This document shows, piece after piece, positions 1 through 8,931 of a stretch of 64,000 nucleotides of DNA (the first letter of the stretch is position 1; the number at the start of each line of letters is the position of its first letter). Below the pieces are notes generated by a model. The model was not told the DNA's origin. It saw only the letters and a program-made list of their open reading frames with translations, and searched no databases. This DNA comes from DATGUN01 sp035301285 (GTDB lineage: Bacteria; Bacillota; Bacilli; Bacillales; Amphibacillaceae): the NCBI GenBank assembly GCA_035301285.1, contig DATGUN010000007.1:62001-126000 (forward strand), given 5' to 3'. The position numbers and the translations under genes were made by a program.

Positions 1-111
1 ATCAAAAAGCCAAATGCTGTTTATTTCCTGAAGCAATGTCAATGCAAGAGCCGATACATTCCGTTCCTTTGATGGTGTGCCTGCACCGGTGCCAAGAAAA
101 GTGATTTCCAT
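1..111 (-). CDS. rnz: Ribonuclease Z, N-terminal fragment (cut by window start)
   Basis: The minus-strand reading frame gives 37 residues starting MEITFLGTGAGTPSKERN, the characteristic N-terminus of RNase Z, the MBL-fold endonuclease that trims tRNA 3' trailers. The first beta strand and the GTGAGTPS turn are visible; the zinc-binding HxHxDH motif lies beyond the window. A good ribosome binding site (GAGGACA on the minus strand) sits just upstream of the ATG. The gene lies 19 bp downstream of the GDPD gene on the same strand, so the two are probably co-transcribed. Truncation is due only to the window edge. Confidence 0.9.
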   Translation of the reverse strand, partial: MEITFLGTGAGTPSKERNVSALALTLLQEINSIWLFD

Positions 112-130
112 CAGATGTCCTCCTCAAATT

Positions 131-892
131 TTATCTAACCGAGCGTCCGCTCATGAATATCTTATATTGTTCAATCCCTTTATCGGGATAATCCGTAATA
201 ATACTATCACATCCATATTTAAAACATTTATGCATGGGAGCTAGTCTATTGACGGTATAGACACGTAGGTTGATATACGCCTTTCTGCACTGTCTGATGA
301 TATTTTGGCGGAGCATGCGATATTCGATATGGAGCGCACTTGCTCCCATCTCTTTTGCTGCTTTAACCAGGTTTTTTTTACGTTTTGAGGCTAAATAAGC
401 GATTTCGACATGTTCCCTAAAGTATTTCATCCGTCTGATGCTGGTTGAATTAAAGCTTGATATTGTGGTACGATTTAACAATCGATAATACTTTAGATGT
501 TCATATACAATCGCCTCAAGATGTTTATAGTCTATTTTATTATTTTTCAATTCCAAGTTTAAATATAGTGGCTTATATTGTGCCCAGCGAAGAAAAGTTT
601 CCAAGGAAACGATCCGCTCACCGGTAAAATCTTTGGAAAACCATGCTCCGGCATCAATCGATTGAAGTTGGTCATACGTATAATCTTTCACATACCCTTT
701 TGCATTGGTCGTCCGTTTCAGTGTTTGATCATGGAACAGAACAGGTACATTATCTTTGGTCAACTGTACATCTGTTTCAATGCCGCATACACCCTGTTGA
801 TAGCATTTTTCAAAGGCTGCCATCGTATTTTCCGGTGCTATTTTACTTGCTCCACGATGTGCAATGATTGTTGTAGTCGACAATAGTTTCAC
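131..892 (-). CDS. Glycerophosphodiester phosphodiesterase (GDPD family)
   Basis: Cytosolic 253-residue GDPD-family enzyme. Such enzymes hydrolyse glycerophosphodiesters from phospholipid turnover to glycerol-3-phosphate and an alcohol. Visible signatures are HRG at residues 12-14 followed by APENT (19-23), the metal-binding pair E39 and D41 in a GIETDVQ context, and the second catalytic histidine H54 in LFHDQTL. There is no signal peptide, so it is the intracellular UgpQ/YqiK-like type rather than secreted GlpQ. Length is usual for the family. It is followed on the same strand by rnz. The exact physiological substrate cannot be read from sequence. Confidence 0.9.
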   Translation of the reverse strand: MKLLSTTTIIAHRGASKIAPENTMAAFEKCYQQGVCGIETDVQLTKDNVPVLFHDQTLKRTTNAKGYVKDYTYDQLQSIDAGAWFSKDFTGERIVSLETFLRWAQYKPLYLNLELKNNKIDYKHLEAIVYEHLKYYRLLNRTTISSFNSTSIRRMKYFREHVEIAYLASKRKKNLVKAAKEMGASALHIEYRMLRQNIIRQCRKAYINLRVYTVNRLAPMHKCFKYGCDSIITDYPDKGIEQYKIFMSGRSVR

Positions 893-949
893 CTCTTATT
901 TGATTGTGTTGGAAAGCGAATGAAAAGTCAATTTATTGGGGGAATTTAA

Positions 950-2587
950 ATGAACACGTGGCAAACAAGGGAAGAGTTGCTCGATCTTTTATGTTCACTC
1001 GTCAATCATCAAAGTATCACAGGTAGCAATGCTGAAATCGCTCTACCTGAATATATCCATCACTTATTGGCCCAAAAAGATTATTTTCAAACACACCCAC
1101 AACATTTGAATTTACATCCATTGGAAGATGGCAGGCATCTTCTTACAGCCCTTGTACGTGGAGGGAAAGCAACGACTGAAGAAACCGTTATTCTACTCAG
1201 TCATTTTGATGTGGTCGGGATAGAAGATTATGGTTCGCTTCGAAATTTAGCGTTTCATCCCATTGAGTTAACGAGAGAACTTAATCAACGGGAAGATGAA
1301 TTGCCGCAAGAGGTTGCACGTGATTTGGAAAAAGGAAACTGGCTATTCGGAAGAGGAACAATGGACATGAAAGCGGGCCTTGCTTTACATCTATCCAAAC
1401 TGGAACAAGCCATGGAAGGAACATTTCATGGAAATATTTTACTGGTGACCGTCCCCGACGAAGAAGTCAATTCAAAAGGTATGATCGCTGCATTACCTGT
1501 TTTGGAAAAAATCAAAGAAGAAGAAAACTTATATTATAATGCATGTTTAAATGGCGAACCGATTTTTCAAAAATATCCAGAAGACCCCAATTATTATATT
1601 TATACAGGGTCTATCGGTAAGGTGTTGCCTGGATTTTATTGTCACGGAAAAGAAACACATGCCGGTGAACCTTTTTCCGGTTTGAACCCAAATTTAATGA
1701 CGAGTTTTTTGACCAATCACATCGAACTGAATCAATCATTCATAGAAGTGAGCGGACAAGAAGTGACACCACCACCTGTCAGTTTGATGCAACGCGACTT
1801 AAAAGAGGAATATTCCGTACAGACCCCCCAAGCAGCCATATCCATGTACAACATCCTATACTTCAATCAATCATTTGATGAGCTTAATGATAAATTGAAA
1901 CAAGGAGCAAAAATGGCGGCCAATGATGTAGAAGCGTATATTTATGAAAAGGCAAAGCAATTTTCAGAAACAGCTGGTCAATTCCCACTACCAAATCCAA
2001 AAGTTAACGTGATGATGTATGAGGAATTGTATCAAGAGGCGGTTAATCAATACGGAAAAGAAGAGATAACCCGCCGACAAAACTTGCTCGTTGAACAACG
2101 GAATGCAGGAGACCGGGATTTCTCCACATTACTGGTTCAGGATTTGGCATCCATCTGTAAAGACTTAGCACCCATGATTGTCCTGTTTTACAGCCCACCT
2201 TTCTATCCGGCGGTGTCCTCGTTTGATGATCCGTTTATAAAGGATGTCGTCAACAACATGAAATCTTTCACAAAGGAATCATATGGGATCGATGTGACAA
2301 TCACAGCTTTTTTTACCGGATTATCGGATTTAAGTTTTGTCGGTCCTGTTTCTTCAAGAAGCAAATTATCCAGATTGACCATGAACATGCCACTTCAAAA
2401 AAATGGGTTTACGTTCCCGGAAGAAACGATGGAGAAACTAAACATACCCGTGGTCAATATCGGTCCACTGGGAAAGGATGCACATCAATGGACAGAACGA
2501 TTAGAGCTTACTTATAGTTTTGAACAGTTACCGATCATTTTAAATGAAGCCATCCATCGGTTATTGCAACCAAATCTCAACAAGTGA
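950..2587 (+). CDS. yqjN: M20-family metallopeptidase, YqjN/RocB-like
   Basis: 545-residue zinc hydrolase of the M20 superfamily, closest in layout to B. subtilis RocB and its paralogue YqjN, which are linked to arginine and amino-acid degradation but lack a firmly defined substrate. Metal and catalytic residues are visible: SHFDVVG with H85 and D87, GRGTMDMK with D139, and the PDEE pair around residues 170-172. A lid/dimerisation insertion follows, starting near IYTGSIGKV with a conserved KETHAGEPFSG. No signal peptide. A GGGGGAA ribosome binding site precedes the ATG. It is followed closely by an MBL-fold gene, as yqjN is by yqjP in B. subtilis, which is why I favour YqjN over RocB. Confidence 0.85.
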   Translation: MNTWQTREELLDLLCSLVNHQSITGSNAEIALPEYIHHLLAQKDYFQTHPQHLNLHPLEDGRHLLTALVRGGKATTEETVILLSHFDVVGIEDYGSLRNLAFHPIELTRELNQREDELPQEVARDLEKGNWLFGRGTMDMKAGLALHLSKLEQAMEGTFHGNILLVTVPDEEVNSKGMIAALPVLEKIKEEENLYYNACLNGEPIFQKYPEDPNYYIYTGSIGKVLPGFYCHGKETHAGEPFSGLNPNLMTSFLTNHIELNQSFIEVSGQEVTPPPVSLMQRDLKEEYSVQTPQAAISMYNILYFNQSFDELNDKLKQGAKMAANDVEAYIYEKAKQFSETAGQFPLPNPKVNVMMYEELYQEAVNQYGKEEITRRQNLLVEQRNAGDRDFSTLLVQDLASICKDLAPMIVLFYSPPFYPAVSSFDDPFIKDVVNNMKSFTKESYGIDVTITAFFTGLSDLSFVGPVSSRSKLSRLTMNMPLQKNGFTFPEETMEKLNIPVVNIGPLGKDAHQWTERLELTYSFEQLPIILNEAIHRLLQPNLNK

Positions 2588-2655
2588 CTTCATACCCCAA
2601 AAGAGGTAAAATGGTTACAGAACTGAATAACCATTCATTTTTTGGAGGATATGAC

Positions 2656-3618
2656 ATGACTGTATACACACATTCCATTCAACAGCTGACAGTCCCAACG
2701 CCTTTTTCGGTAGGTGATGTACATGCCTATCTATTAAAGGGAGAGACTCTTTCACTTATAGATGCCGGCATCAAAACATCCGAAGCTTGGAGAGCTTTAA
2801 AAACGCAATTAAAAGCATGCGGCTATTTACCACGTGACATTGAACAGATTATATTGACCCATCATCACCCGGACCACACGGGGCTCATCGATCAATTTCC
2901 ACGCGTTAAAACCATCGCCGCACATCCCGAAGTCAATATATGGCTCAAGAAAGACAAAGCATTTCTTCAGCGGTATGAACACTTTTTCAAAACGGCCTTC
3001 ACACATTGGGGTGTGCCGGAACACTATGTCTCATCATTGGATAAACAACGTCTGTCGCTTCAATATGCTGGGAACGGAGAGGTTACCGACATCATACAGG
3101 AAGGCGATTGTTTACCCGGACACCCTGATTTCCATGTTTTCGAAACAAAAGGACACGCGCAAACACATTTATCTTTTTTACGTAAAGATGATGGTGCTTT
3201 TTTTGCCGGCGATCATTTATTGCCACACATCGCTTCCAATCCATTAATGGAAGCGCCATACAATCCAAAAGACAACCGTCCAAAGCCACTGTTGCAGTAT
3301 CGCAGGAACTTAAGAAAATGCCTGAATTTACCGATTCAAACGGTTTATCCAGGACACGGTGCCATATTTTCCGATTTTCATACGTTAATTGCGAAACGAC
3401 TGAAAAAACAGGAGAATCAAGCAAATAAACTTCTCACTTTCATGGTTCATATGCCTCAAACTCCTTTTCAGCTGTGCATGCAATTATATCCACACCGCTA
3501 TACAGAACTGCTTGATTTAACAATGTCACAAACGGTCAGCCTGCTTGATTTCTTGCATGAAAACCATTTTGTCGACCGTACAATAAAAAATGATATTGTC
3601 TATTTCCAAGCACTTTAA
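2656..3618 (+). CDS. yqjP: MBL-fold metallo-hydrolase, YqjP-like
   Basis: 320-residue metallo-beta-lactamase fold hydrolase. The zinc motif HxHxDH is present as H69-x-H71-x-D73-H74, followed by H167 (KGHAQTH), D186 (FAGDHLLP) and a late PGHG loop, so the binuclear site looks complete. A C-terminal helical domain follows, as in glyoxalase II-like and YqjP proteins. I chose the ATG preceded by TTTGGAGGAT; the frame is open further upstream but without a ribosome binding site. It follows the M20 peptidase within about 70 bp and is probably co-transcribed. Substrate unknown; a thioester or similar small metabolite is usual for this branch. Confidence 0.82.
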   Translation: MTVYTHSIQQLTVPTPFSVGDVHAYLLKGETLSLIDAGIKTSEAWRALKTQLKACGYLPRDIEQIILTHHHPDHTGLIDQFPRVKTIAAHPEVNIWLKKDKAFLQRYEHFFKTAFTHWGVPEHYVSSLDKQRLSLQYAGNGEVTDIIQEGDCLPGHPDFHVFETKGHAQTHLSFLRKDDGAFFAGDHLLPHIASNPLMEAPYNPKDNRPKPLLQYRRNLRKCLNLPIQTVYPGHGAIFSDFHTLIAKRLKKQENQANKLLTFMVHMPQTPFQLCMQLYPHRYTELLDLTMSQTVSLLDFLHENHFVDRTIKNDIVYFQAL

Positions 3619-3773
3619 AATTTAACGGATGAGTGTATGTATTATAAGAAGGGATAACGCGAAATGGAACCAAACGCTGGAGGCATCATCATAAATGAAA
3701 TGATGCGGGTGGACTGACAAGAGGAGTATCTTGGCTGTTCTCCCCCGATTCTCCTGAATTTACCTGTGGAAAC

Positions 3774-3795
3774 AGAACATACATTCGTATATAAT
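3774..3795 (+). promoter_or_regulatory. LexA (SOS)-like box and -10 element of the Y-family polymerase
   Basis: AGAAC-N4-ATTCG matches 8 of 10 defined bases of the Gram-positive LexA/DinR box (CGAAC-N4-GTTCG). It lies directly upstream of a perfect TATAAT (3790-3795). A bound repressor would cover the promoter core. Control of a UvrX/PolYB-type translesion polymerase by LexA is established in Bacillus, so the assignment fits, but the box has two mismatches. Confidence 0.55.
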
Positions 3796-3827
3796 GGAGG
3801 AAACGATAGCAAAGGATGGACTGCTAT

Positions 3828-5099
3828 ATGAATCCGGACATCGATCCAAGACTGTATTCCAATCGAAATGTATTATGTATTGATATGAAAAGCTTTTACG
3901 CAAGTTGCCAAGCTCTGTCCATGGGGCTTGATCCACTTACAGCCCATTTGGCTGTCGTAGCGGATACGAATCGGAAGGGGAGTGTTGTGCTTGCTGCATC
4001 TCCTGCCTTGAAACGCGATTTTGGCATTCGAACAGGAAATCGGTTATTTGAAATACCACACGATCACCATATAACAGTCGTTTCTGCCCAAATGAATATG
4101 TATTTACGCATATCCAAAGAAATCACCCGCCTGTTCAATAAATATGTTCCCAAAGAGGCCCTTCATACATACAGTGTTGATGAAAGTTTCCTTCAAGTGG
4201 ACGGGATGTCCCAACTATGGGGAAGCGCGGAGAGTATCGCTGAAATGATTTTAACTGAATTAAACGATACTTTTGGACTCACCGCAGCCGTTGGCATTGG
4301 ACCAAACATGCTGATGGCCAAACTATGTCTTGATCTGGAAGCTAAAAAATATGGCATTGCTCGCTGGGCATATGCAGATATTCCGACAAAATTATGGCCA
4401 GTCAGTCCTTTATCACAGATGTGGGGCATTGGAAAACGACTTGAAAAACGGCTTAACAGAATGGGAATCTCCAACGTGGGGCAATTGGCTCATTACCCTT
4501 TACCGCGGTTGGAAAAAGCTTTTGGAGTCATGGGGAACCAATTATACTATCATGCAAATGGAATCGACTTATCGGAACTGGGCGCTCCTATTTTACAAGG
4601 ACAAATCAGCTATGGGAAAAGTCAGATTTTGTTGCGTGACTATCACCACGTCAGTGATATAAAATACGTCATATTGGAAATGTGCGAAGAGGTGGGCCGC
4701 CGAGCAAGGGACCATCACCAAGCCGGTAAAACCATCCATTTAGGAATCGGGTACAGTAAAGATGAAGGAGGAGGGGGGTTCCACCGTTCCATGACTGTCG
4801 AAAAAGCGACAAACATAACGATGGATATTTACCGGATTTGCATGCATCTTTTCCATCGATTCTATACGAACCGAACCGTTCGGCAAATTTCCATTTCATT
4901 GGCCAATATACAAGAAGATGCATCCATGCAACTTGATTTATTTTCCCGGAACCGCGTGGAAGAGCGGAGATTAGGCTATGTCATGGACGGCATTCGAAAA
5001 AAATATGGAGAGACGTCCATTCTCCGTGCTGTATCACACACAAATGCAGGAACGTCTCTCCATCGAAGCGAACTCGTTGGTGGCCACTATGCAGAATGA
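3828..5099 (+). CDS. Y-family (translesion) DNA polymerase, UvrX/PolYB type
   Basis: About 423-residue DinB/UmuC superfamily polymerase that copies past DNA lesions. Catalytic carboxylates are intact: D19 in CIDMKSFYASC and the D118-E119 pair in YSVDESF. A helix-hairpin-helix region (MGISNVGQLAHYP) and a little-finger domain follow. The closest relatives I recognise are UvrX and YqjW. The C-terminus carries ASMQLDLFSRN, a QLDLF-like beta-clamp binding motif. The frame is open 12 bases further upstream, but the promoter predicts transcription starting near 3802, which leaves AAAGGA as ribosome binding site for this ATG. No YolD-like partner gene follows, unlike many relatives. Confidence 0.9.
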   Translation: MNPDIDPRLYSNRNVLCIDMKSFYASCQALSMGLDPLTAHLAVVADTNRKGSVVLAASPALKRDFGIRTGNRLFEIPHDHHITVVSAQMNMYLRISKEITRLFNKYVPKEALHTYSVDESFLQVDGMSQLWGSAESIAEMILTELNDTFGLTAAVGIGPNMLMAKLCLDLEAKKYGIARWAYADIPTKLWPVSPLSQMWGIGKRLEKRLNRMGISNVGQLAHYPLPRLEKAFGVMGNQLYYHANGIDLSELGAPILQGQISYGKSQILLRDYHHVSDIKYVILEMCEEVGRRARDHHQAGKTIHLGIGYSKDEGGGGFHRSMTVEKATNITMDIYRICMHLFHRFYTNRTVRQISISLANIQEDASMQLDLFSRNRVEERRLGYVMDGIRKKYGETSILRAVSHTNAGTSLHRSELVGGHYAE

Positions 5100-5153
5100 T
5101 GATTGAAGAATGCTCTCGTACAATCATTGTTGCAACGAAGACAAAAGATCATA

Positions 5154-6077
5154 TTACCGATGTGCCGTATATTTAATAGGCATTGTAATTTGCTTCAATG
5201 TCTCATAAGTTTCATCCATCAATTTTTCCGAAAGATCGATCCGTGTGTTTGCCTTGACCTGATCGATGGAACTTGCACCAAATACAGCACTTGCCACAGC
5301 AGGATGTTTAAGGACATATTTCAAGGCCATTTCCTGTATAGAGCTGTCATTTTCATGAGCAATATCATTCAATTTGTCATAGATGGTCAATAGATTTTCG
5401 TAGGTATAGTCCATGTATCCATCTTGTGCCTTATGTTTGATGTGTTCTTGCGCTCGATTGCTCAACATCCCTTTTGCGAGCGGTCCCCTGGAAAGGACAC
5501 TGATTTGATGTTGATTCAATTCATCAAGCAATGCTTCTTCGGGGCGACGGTCCAGCATGCTGTATTGCATCATGACAGCATCAATATTTGAATGTTCGAT
5601 ATACCACCGGATGACATTCGGACGGATGGAAGATACGCCGTAAGCCCTGATAAGCCCTTCTTGCTTTAAATCTTCCATGGCTGAGACGGATTCATCCAAC
5701 GGATCCTCAATCGTTCCACCATGCAACATGTAAAAATCGATATAATCTGTTTGCAAACGTCTCAGACTATCTTTAATCCCATTTTTGATATGCTCCGGAG
5801 AAGGATCCCAAAACCAATCCTCTTTCTGTGCATCAAAATGATTGCCGACTTTAGACGTCAATATAACGTGTTCACGCTTATGTTTGATGGTTTCGCCCAC
5901 AATTTTTTCGTTTTGCCCAAAGTCATATAAATCGGCGGTATCCAGATGATTGATTCCGATATCAAGAGCTGTATCGATGATTTTTCTGGCATGACCGACA
6001 TCTTTTCCAAGCGACATACATCCCAAGGTCAACGCGGATATATAAATATCGGATGTTCCAAGTTGGTTTCTGAGCAT
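5154..6077 (-). CDS. yqkF: Aldo/keto reductase, YqkF-like
   Basis: 307-residue NADPH-dependent oxidoreductase of the AKR fold, strongly resembling B. subtilis YqkF. The tetrad is visible: D in LDTADLYDFGQNEKIVG with the tyrosine six residues after LDTA, the lysine in VILTSKVGN, and the histidine in MLHGGTIEDP. The cofactor loop SSIRPN and the C-terminal FGASSIDQVKAN are conserved. A GGAGGGAA ribosome binding site precedes this ATG; upstream open frame is ignored. It converges with the polymerase gene and diverges from nudF. The natural substrate is not known for this group. Confidence 0.88.
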   Translation of the reverse strand: MLRNQLGTSDIYISALTLGCMSLGKDVGHARKIIDTALDIGINHLDTADLYDFGQNEKIVGETIKHKREHVILTSKVGNHFDAQKEDWFWDPSPEHIKNGIKDSLRRLQTDYIDFYMLHGGTIEDPLDESVSAMEDLKQEGLIRAYGVSSIRPNVIRWYIEHSNIDAVMMQYSMLDRRPEEALLDELNQHQISVLSRGPLAKGMLSNRAQEHIKHKAQDGYMDYTYENLLTIYDKLNDIAHENDSSIQEMALKYVLKHPAVASAVFGASSIDQVKANTRIDLSEKLMDETYETLKQITMPIKYTAHR

Positions 6078-6363
6078 ATTCGTTCCCTCCTGAACATTAT
6101 CTATCATATACCAATTGTAGAAATACATGTCACTTATTACAACTATTTTGTGTACCTTATAAGAAAAGCACGGACCGTTTTAATCAGCCCCGATGAGGAA
6201 ATGAGGCCCAATCAAGGAGCACAGGCTGATTTCGCCACGTCCCTGTCCCGGTACATCAATAGTTCCTGTCTATACGAAATGAGACCAATAAGCACCCATA
6301 CTTATACTTTCTTATCTTATCAAAAAAATATATGCTAAAATAAAAACAGACTCTCAAGGAAGG

Positions 6364-6915
6364 ATGAAAAAAGTGAAGGACTTAACGGAAAAAACATTGA
6401 AAACAACGCCCATTTATAATGGAAAGATTGTAAACTTACAAGTTGATGAAGTATTGTTGCCCGATGGCCAGAAATCAACACGCGAACTCATCAAACATCC
6501 CGGGGCAGTCGCCATCATTCCCGTCACCCCCGATGATACCATCATTTTCGTCCGGCAATACCGGAAACCACTTGAGAAAACGATTATTGAAATACCTGCG
6601 GGGAAACTTGAACAAGGGGAACGGCCGGAAATAACAGCCATTCGGGAATTGGAGGAAGAAACCGGCTATACAACGAATAACCTATCATTCATCACCTCTT
6701 TTTATACATCACCGGGATTCGCGGATGAGCTGATGCACATCTATATATCCACAGATTTACAACAACTTGATGAGAAAGTGGATGGAGATGATGATGAATT
6801 CATTGAACTGCTTGAGTTGACGCTGGATGAAGCAAAAGAGTATGTAGCCAGAAATGAAATCCAGGATGCAAAAACGAACTACGCTATCCTTTATCTAGAA
6901 AACAAATGGAGATGA
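6364..6915 (+). CDS. nudF: ADP-ribose pyrophosphatase (Nudix)
   Basis: 183-residue Nudix hydrolase that cleaves ADP-ribose to AMP and ribose-5-phosphate. The 23-residue Nudix box runs from G80 to about T103 with the REL.EE.G core intact (AIRELEEETGY). The N-terminal strand with TRELIKHPGAVAIIP and the loop SPGFADELMHIY are typical of the NudF/YffH subfamily, and length matches B. subtilis NudF. An AGGAAGGATG ribosome binding site overlaps the start. It lies 8 bp before yqxK; this nudF-yqxK pairing is also found in B. subtilis. Confidence 0.92.
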   Translation: MKKVKDLTEKTLKTTPIYNGKIVNLQVDEVLLPDGQKSTRELIKHPGAVAIIPVTPDDTIIFVRQYRKPLEKTIIEIPAGKLEQGERPEITAIRELEEETGYTTNNLSFITSFYTSPGFADELMHIYISTDLQQLDEKVDGDDDEFIELLELTLDEAKEYVARNEIQDAKTNYAILYLENKWR

Positions 6916-6923
6916 CAACTTAA

Positions 6924-8087
6924 ATGATACAATCTTTTTACGCCGATATGCATGTTCATATCGGTCGCGATATCTATGATAAACCTGTTAAAATAACAGC
7001 ATCTAAAACCTTGACTTTAACTAACATATTAAAAGAGGCGAGCAGGGATAAAGGGATCCACATGGTTGGAATCATTGACTGTCACGCACCGGCAGTACAA
7101 GAGGAAATGAAACAGCTCATTCACAAAGGGGAGGCACATGAACTGGCTGAAGGCGGTATCCGCTTTGAAAAAGTCACATTGCTGCTCGGTTCCGAAATCG
7201 AGGTGTATGACGAAAATTGTAAAGGGCCAATCCATGTCCTCTGCTATTTTCCATATTTGGAGACGATGGGACGCTTTTCGGAGTGGCTGACAGGACATAT
7301 GAAGAATATTACGCTAAGCTCGCAACGCTTTTATGGTAGTGCAAAAGAACTGCAATACAAAGTAAAGGAACTCGATGGTATTTTTATCCCAGCACATGTT
7401 TTCACACCATTTAAAAGCCTATATGGTAAAGGCGTGCAAACATCAATCACAGAAGTATTCGATCCTGATTTGATCGACGGGATAGAACTCGGTCTAAGTT
7501 CTGATACAGCCATGGCAGACAGCATAAAGGAACTTCATGATTTTACGTTTGTATCTAATTCCGACGCACACTCACTTGCAAAAATAGCACGTGAATATCA
7601 GGAAATTGCAATGGATGAACCTTCCTTCAGAGAATTCTATTACGCTCTTTCAAATGTGAAGGGAAGACATATCGTCAGAAACTTCGGGATGAATCCACAG
7701 CTTGGCAAATATTATACAACGGTATGTGGGAAATGTTTCACACCAGCAGCCATAAATGATTCATCATGTTCCAACTGTGGTTCAAAGAAAATAATAAAAG
7801 GGGTATTTGACCGGATCAATGAACTTGCAGGAGAAACAGGAAATCCAAATGAACGTCCGGCATATCTACATCAAGTTCCATTGGAATATTTACCTAAACT
7901 TGGTCCGAAAACATTCCGGAACTTGCTGACTTCCTTCCAAACCGAAATGAACGTTATCCATAATGTGCCGTTTGAGGAGCTTAAAGACGTGGTACCGGAA
8001 ACCTTGGCGGAATCTATCATCAATATGCGTCATGGTAAACTATCCGTCAGTGCCGGCGGCGGAGGCAAATACGGAACAGTGGATTAA
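6924..8087 (+). CDS. yqxK: Endonuclease Q-like PHP-domain protein
   Basis: 387-residue protein with three visible modules. An N-terminal PHP phosphoesterase domain has DMHVH (H10, H12), an IDCHAP segment (H54) and NSDAHS (D214, H216). A zinc ribbon has C268, C271, C282 and C285. The C-terminal part includes LPKLGPKTFRNLL, which looks like a helix-hairpin-helix DNA contact. This order is that of endonuclease Q, which nicks 5' of deaminated bases such as uracil or hypoxanthine in archaea and some Bacillus. Role here is inferred from architecture. Starts 8 bp after nudF, so translation may be coupled. Confidence 0.82.
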   Translation: MIQSFYADMHVHIGRDIYDKPVKITASKTLTLTNILKEASRDKGIHMVGIIDCHAPAVQEEMKQLIHKGEAHELAEGGIRFEKVTLLLGSEIEVYDENCKGPIHVLCYFPYLETMGRFSEWLTGHMKNITLSSQRFYGSAKELQYKVKELDGIFIPAHVFTPFKSLYGKGVQTSITEVFDPDLIDGIELGLSSDTAMADSIKELHDFTFVSNSDAHSLAKIAREYQEIAMDEPSFREFYYALSNVKGRHIVRNFGMNPQLGKYYTTVCGKCFTPAAINDSSCSNCGSKKIIKGVFDRINELAGETGNPNERPAYLHQVPLEYLPKLGPKTFRNLLTSFQTEMNVIHNVPFEELKDVVPETLAESIINMRHGKLSVSAGGGGKYGTVD

Positions 8088-8108
8088 CAAAATATCATAA
8101 AAGAAATA

Positions 8109-8138
8109 GGCATGTTTCCATGAAATTCCTCATAGTTT
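8109..8138 (+). promoter_or_regulatory. Possible sigma-E promoter of spoIIM
   Basis: GGCATGT, 15 bp, CATAGTTT resembles the sigma-E consensus (-35 around GTCATAT, -10 CATACAnT), with 5 of 7 and about 6 of 8 matches. spoIIM is sigma-E controlled in B. subtilis, which supports the position but not the exact bases. Confidence 0.3.
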
Positions 8139-8175
8139 TTAACTATAAGCGTTTCTATCGAATGGGGGATTTCAT

Positions 8176-8805
8176 ATGAAGCACGTCAATCTATTCAACC
8201 ATATCAAGGAGCATGCTGCTATTTATCTTTTTATGATCATTTTGTTTTTGACTGGAATTATATTTGGGGCCATCATCGTCAACAGCATGAATGTTACCCA
8301 AAAACTTGATCTGTTTTTTTATCTTGAACAATTTTTCGGGAAAATTTCCGGAGAGGAATCAATGGATACAATTGATATACTTAAAAATAGTTCCATGTAT
8401 CATATAAAATATTTGCTTTTGCTTTTTATATTGGGATTATCTGTCATCGGGTTGCCTGTACTATGGATTTTATTATTTTTGAAAGGAATTGTAGTGGGGT
8501 TCTCAGTCGGATTTATCGTCAATCAACTTGGACTGAAAGGACTGTTGATCGCATCATTATCAATTGCACCGCAGAACCTTGTCATTATCCCGATTTATAT
8601 TGTCGCCGGAAGCGTGGCCATGATATTTTCATTATTGTTATTGAACAAACTGTTTACACGCCAGTTATCGAAACCCATTTTAAAACCTTTACGCACATAT
8701 TCAATTATATTTATGGCACTCATTGCATTATCATTTAGCGGTGCATTATTGGAAGCATTTGTAGCAAACAATGCAATGGAATCAATCATCAGGGCATTTT
8801 ATTGA
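8176..8805 (+). CDS. spoIIM: Stage II sporulation protein M
   Basis: 209-residue integral membrane protein, close to the 214 of B. subtilis. With SpoIID and SpoIIP it forms the DMP complex that degrades septal peptidoglycan and drives engulfment; SpoIIM is the membrane scaffold. Several hydrophobic segments are visible (about residues 14-36, 74-95, 97-116, 122-150 and 172-192), and the central VVGFSVGFIVNQLG and LSIAPQNLVIIP stretches are typical of the SpoIIM/DUF95 family. A strong GGGGGAT ribosome binding site precedes the ATG. It lies immediately upstream of fur, as in B. subtilis. Confidence 0.92.
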   Translation: MKHVNLFNHIKEHAAIYLFMIILFLTGIIFGAIIVNSMNVTQKLDLFFYLEQFFGKISGEESMDTIDILKNSSMYHIKYLLLLFILGLSVIGLPVLWILLFLKGIVVGFSVGFIVNQLGLKGLLIASLSIAPQNLVIIPIYIVAGSVAMIFSLLLLNKLFTRQLSKPILKPLRTYSIIFMALIALSFSGALLEAFVANNAMESIIRAFY

Positions 8806-8875
8806 ATGCTGGAAGAACGGGGCCTGTAATAAACATTGATTTTTTTTAAATATATATAACTCTCCCTTAGACAAA

Positions 8876-8895
8876 TTATAATAATTATTATATAA
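8876..8895 (+). promoter_or_regulatory. PerR-like box 1 upstream of fur
   Basis: TTATAATAATTATTA matches the PerR consensus TTATAATnATTATAA at 13 of the 14 defined bases; it fits the Fur consensus TGATAATnATTATCA less well. It lies about 100 bp upstream of the fur start. Confidence 0.5.
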
Positions 8896-8915
8896 TATGA
8901 ATAATCGGATGCAGT

Positions 8916-8930
8916 TTATAATAATTATAT
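8916..8930 (+). promoter_or_regulatory. PerR-like box 2 upstream of fur
   Basis: TTATAATAATTATAT matches the PerR consensus at all defined bases but the last. It abuts the -35 hexamer of the fur promoter, so binding should block RNA polymerase. PerR repression of fur is known in B. subtilis. Confidence 0.55.
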
Positions 8931-8931
8931 T

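Noticed and set aside
3664..3717. 17-codon reading frame with an upstream AGGGA between the MBL-fold gene and the polymerase
   Set aside because: Too short, no resemblance to the YolD-like partners expected here, and no conserved feature; only a GCATCAT/ATGATGC hairpin is visible.
6182..6231. Inverted repeat AATCAGCC/GGCTGATT in the yqkF-nudF gap
   Set aside because: 8-bp arms with a 34-nt loop and no T tract; too weak to call a terminator or operator.
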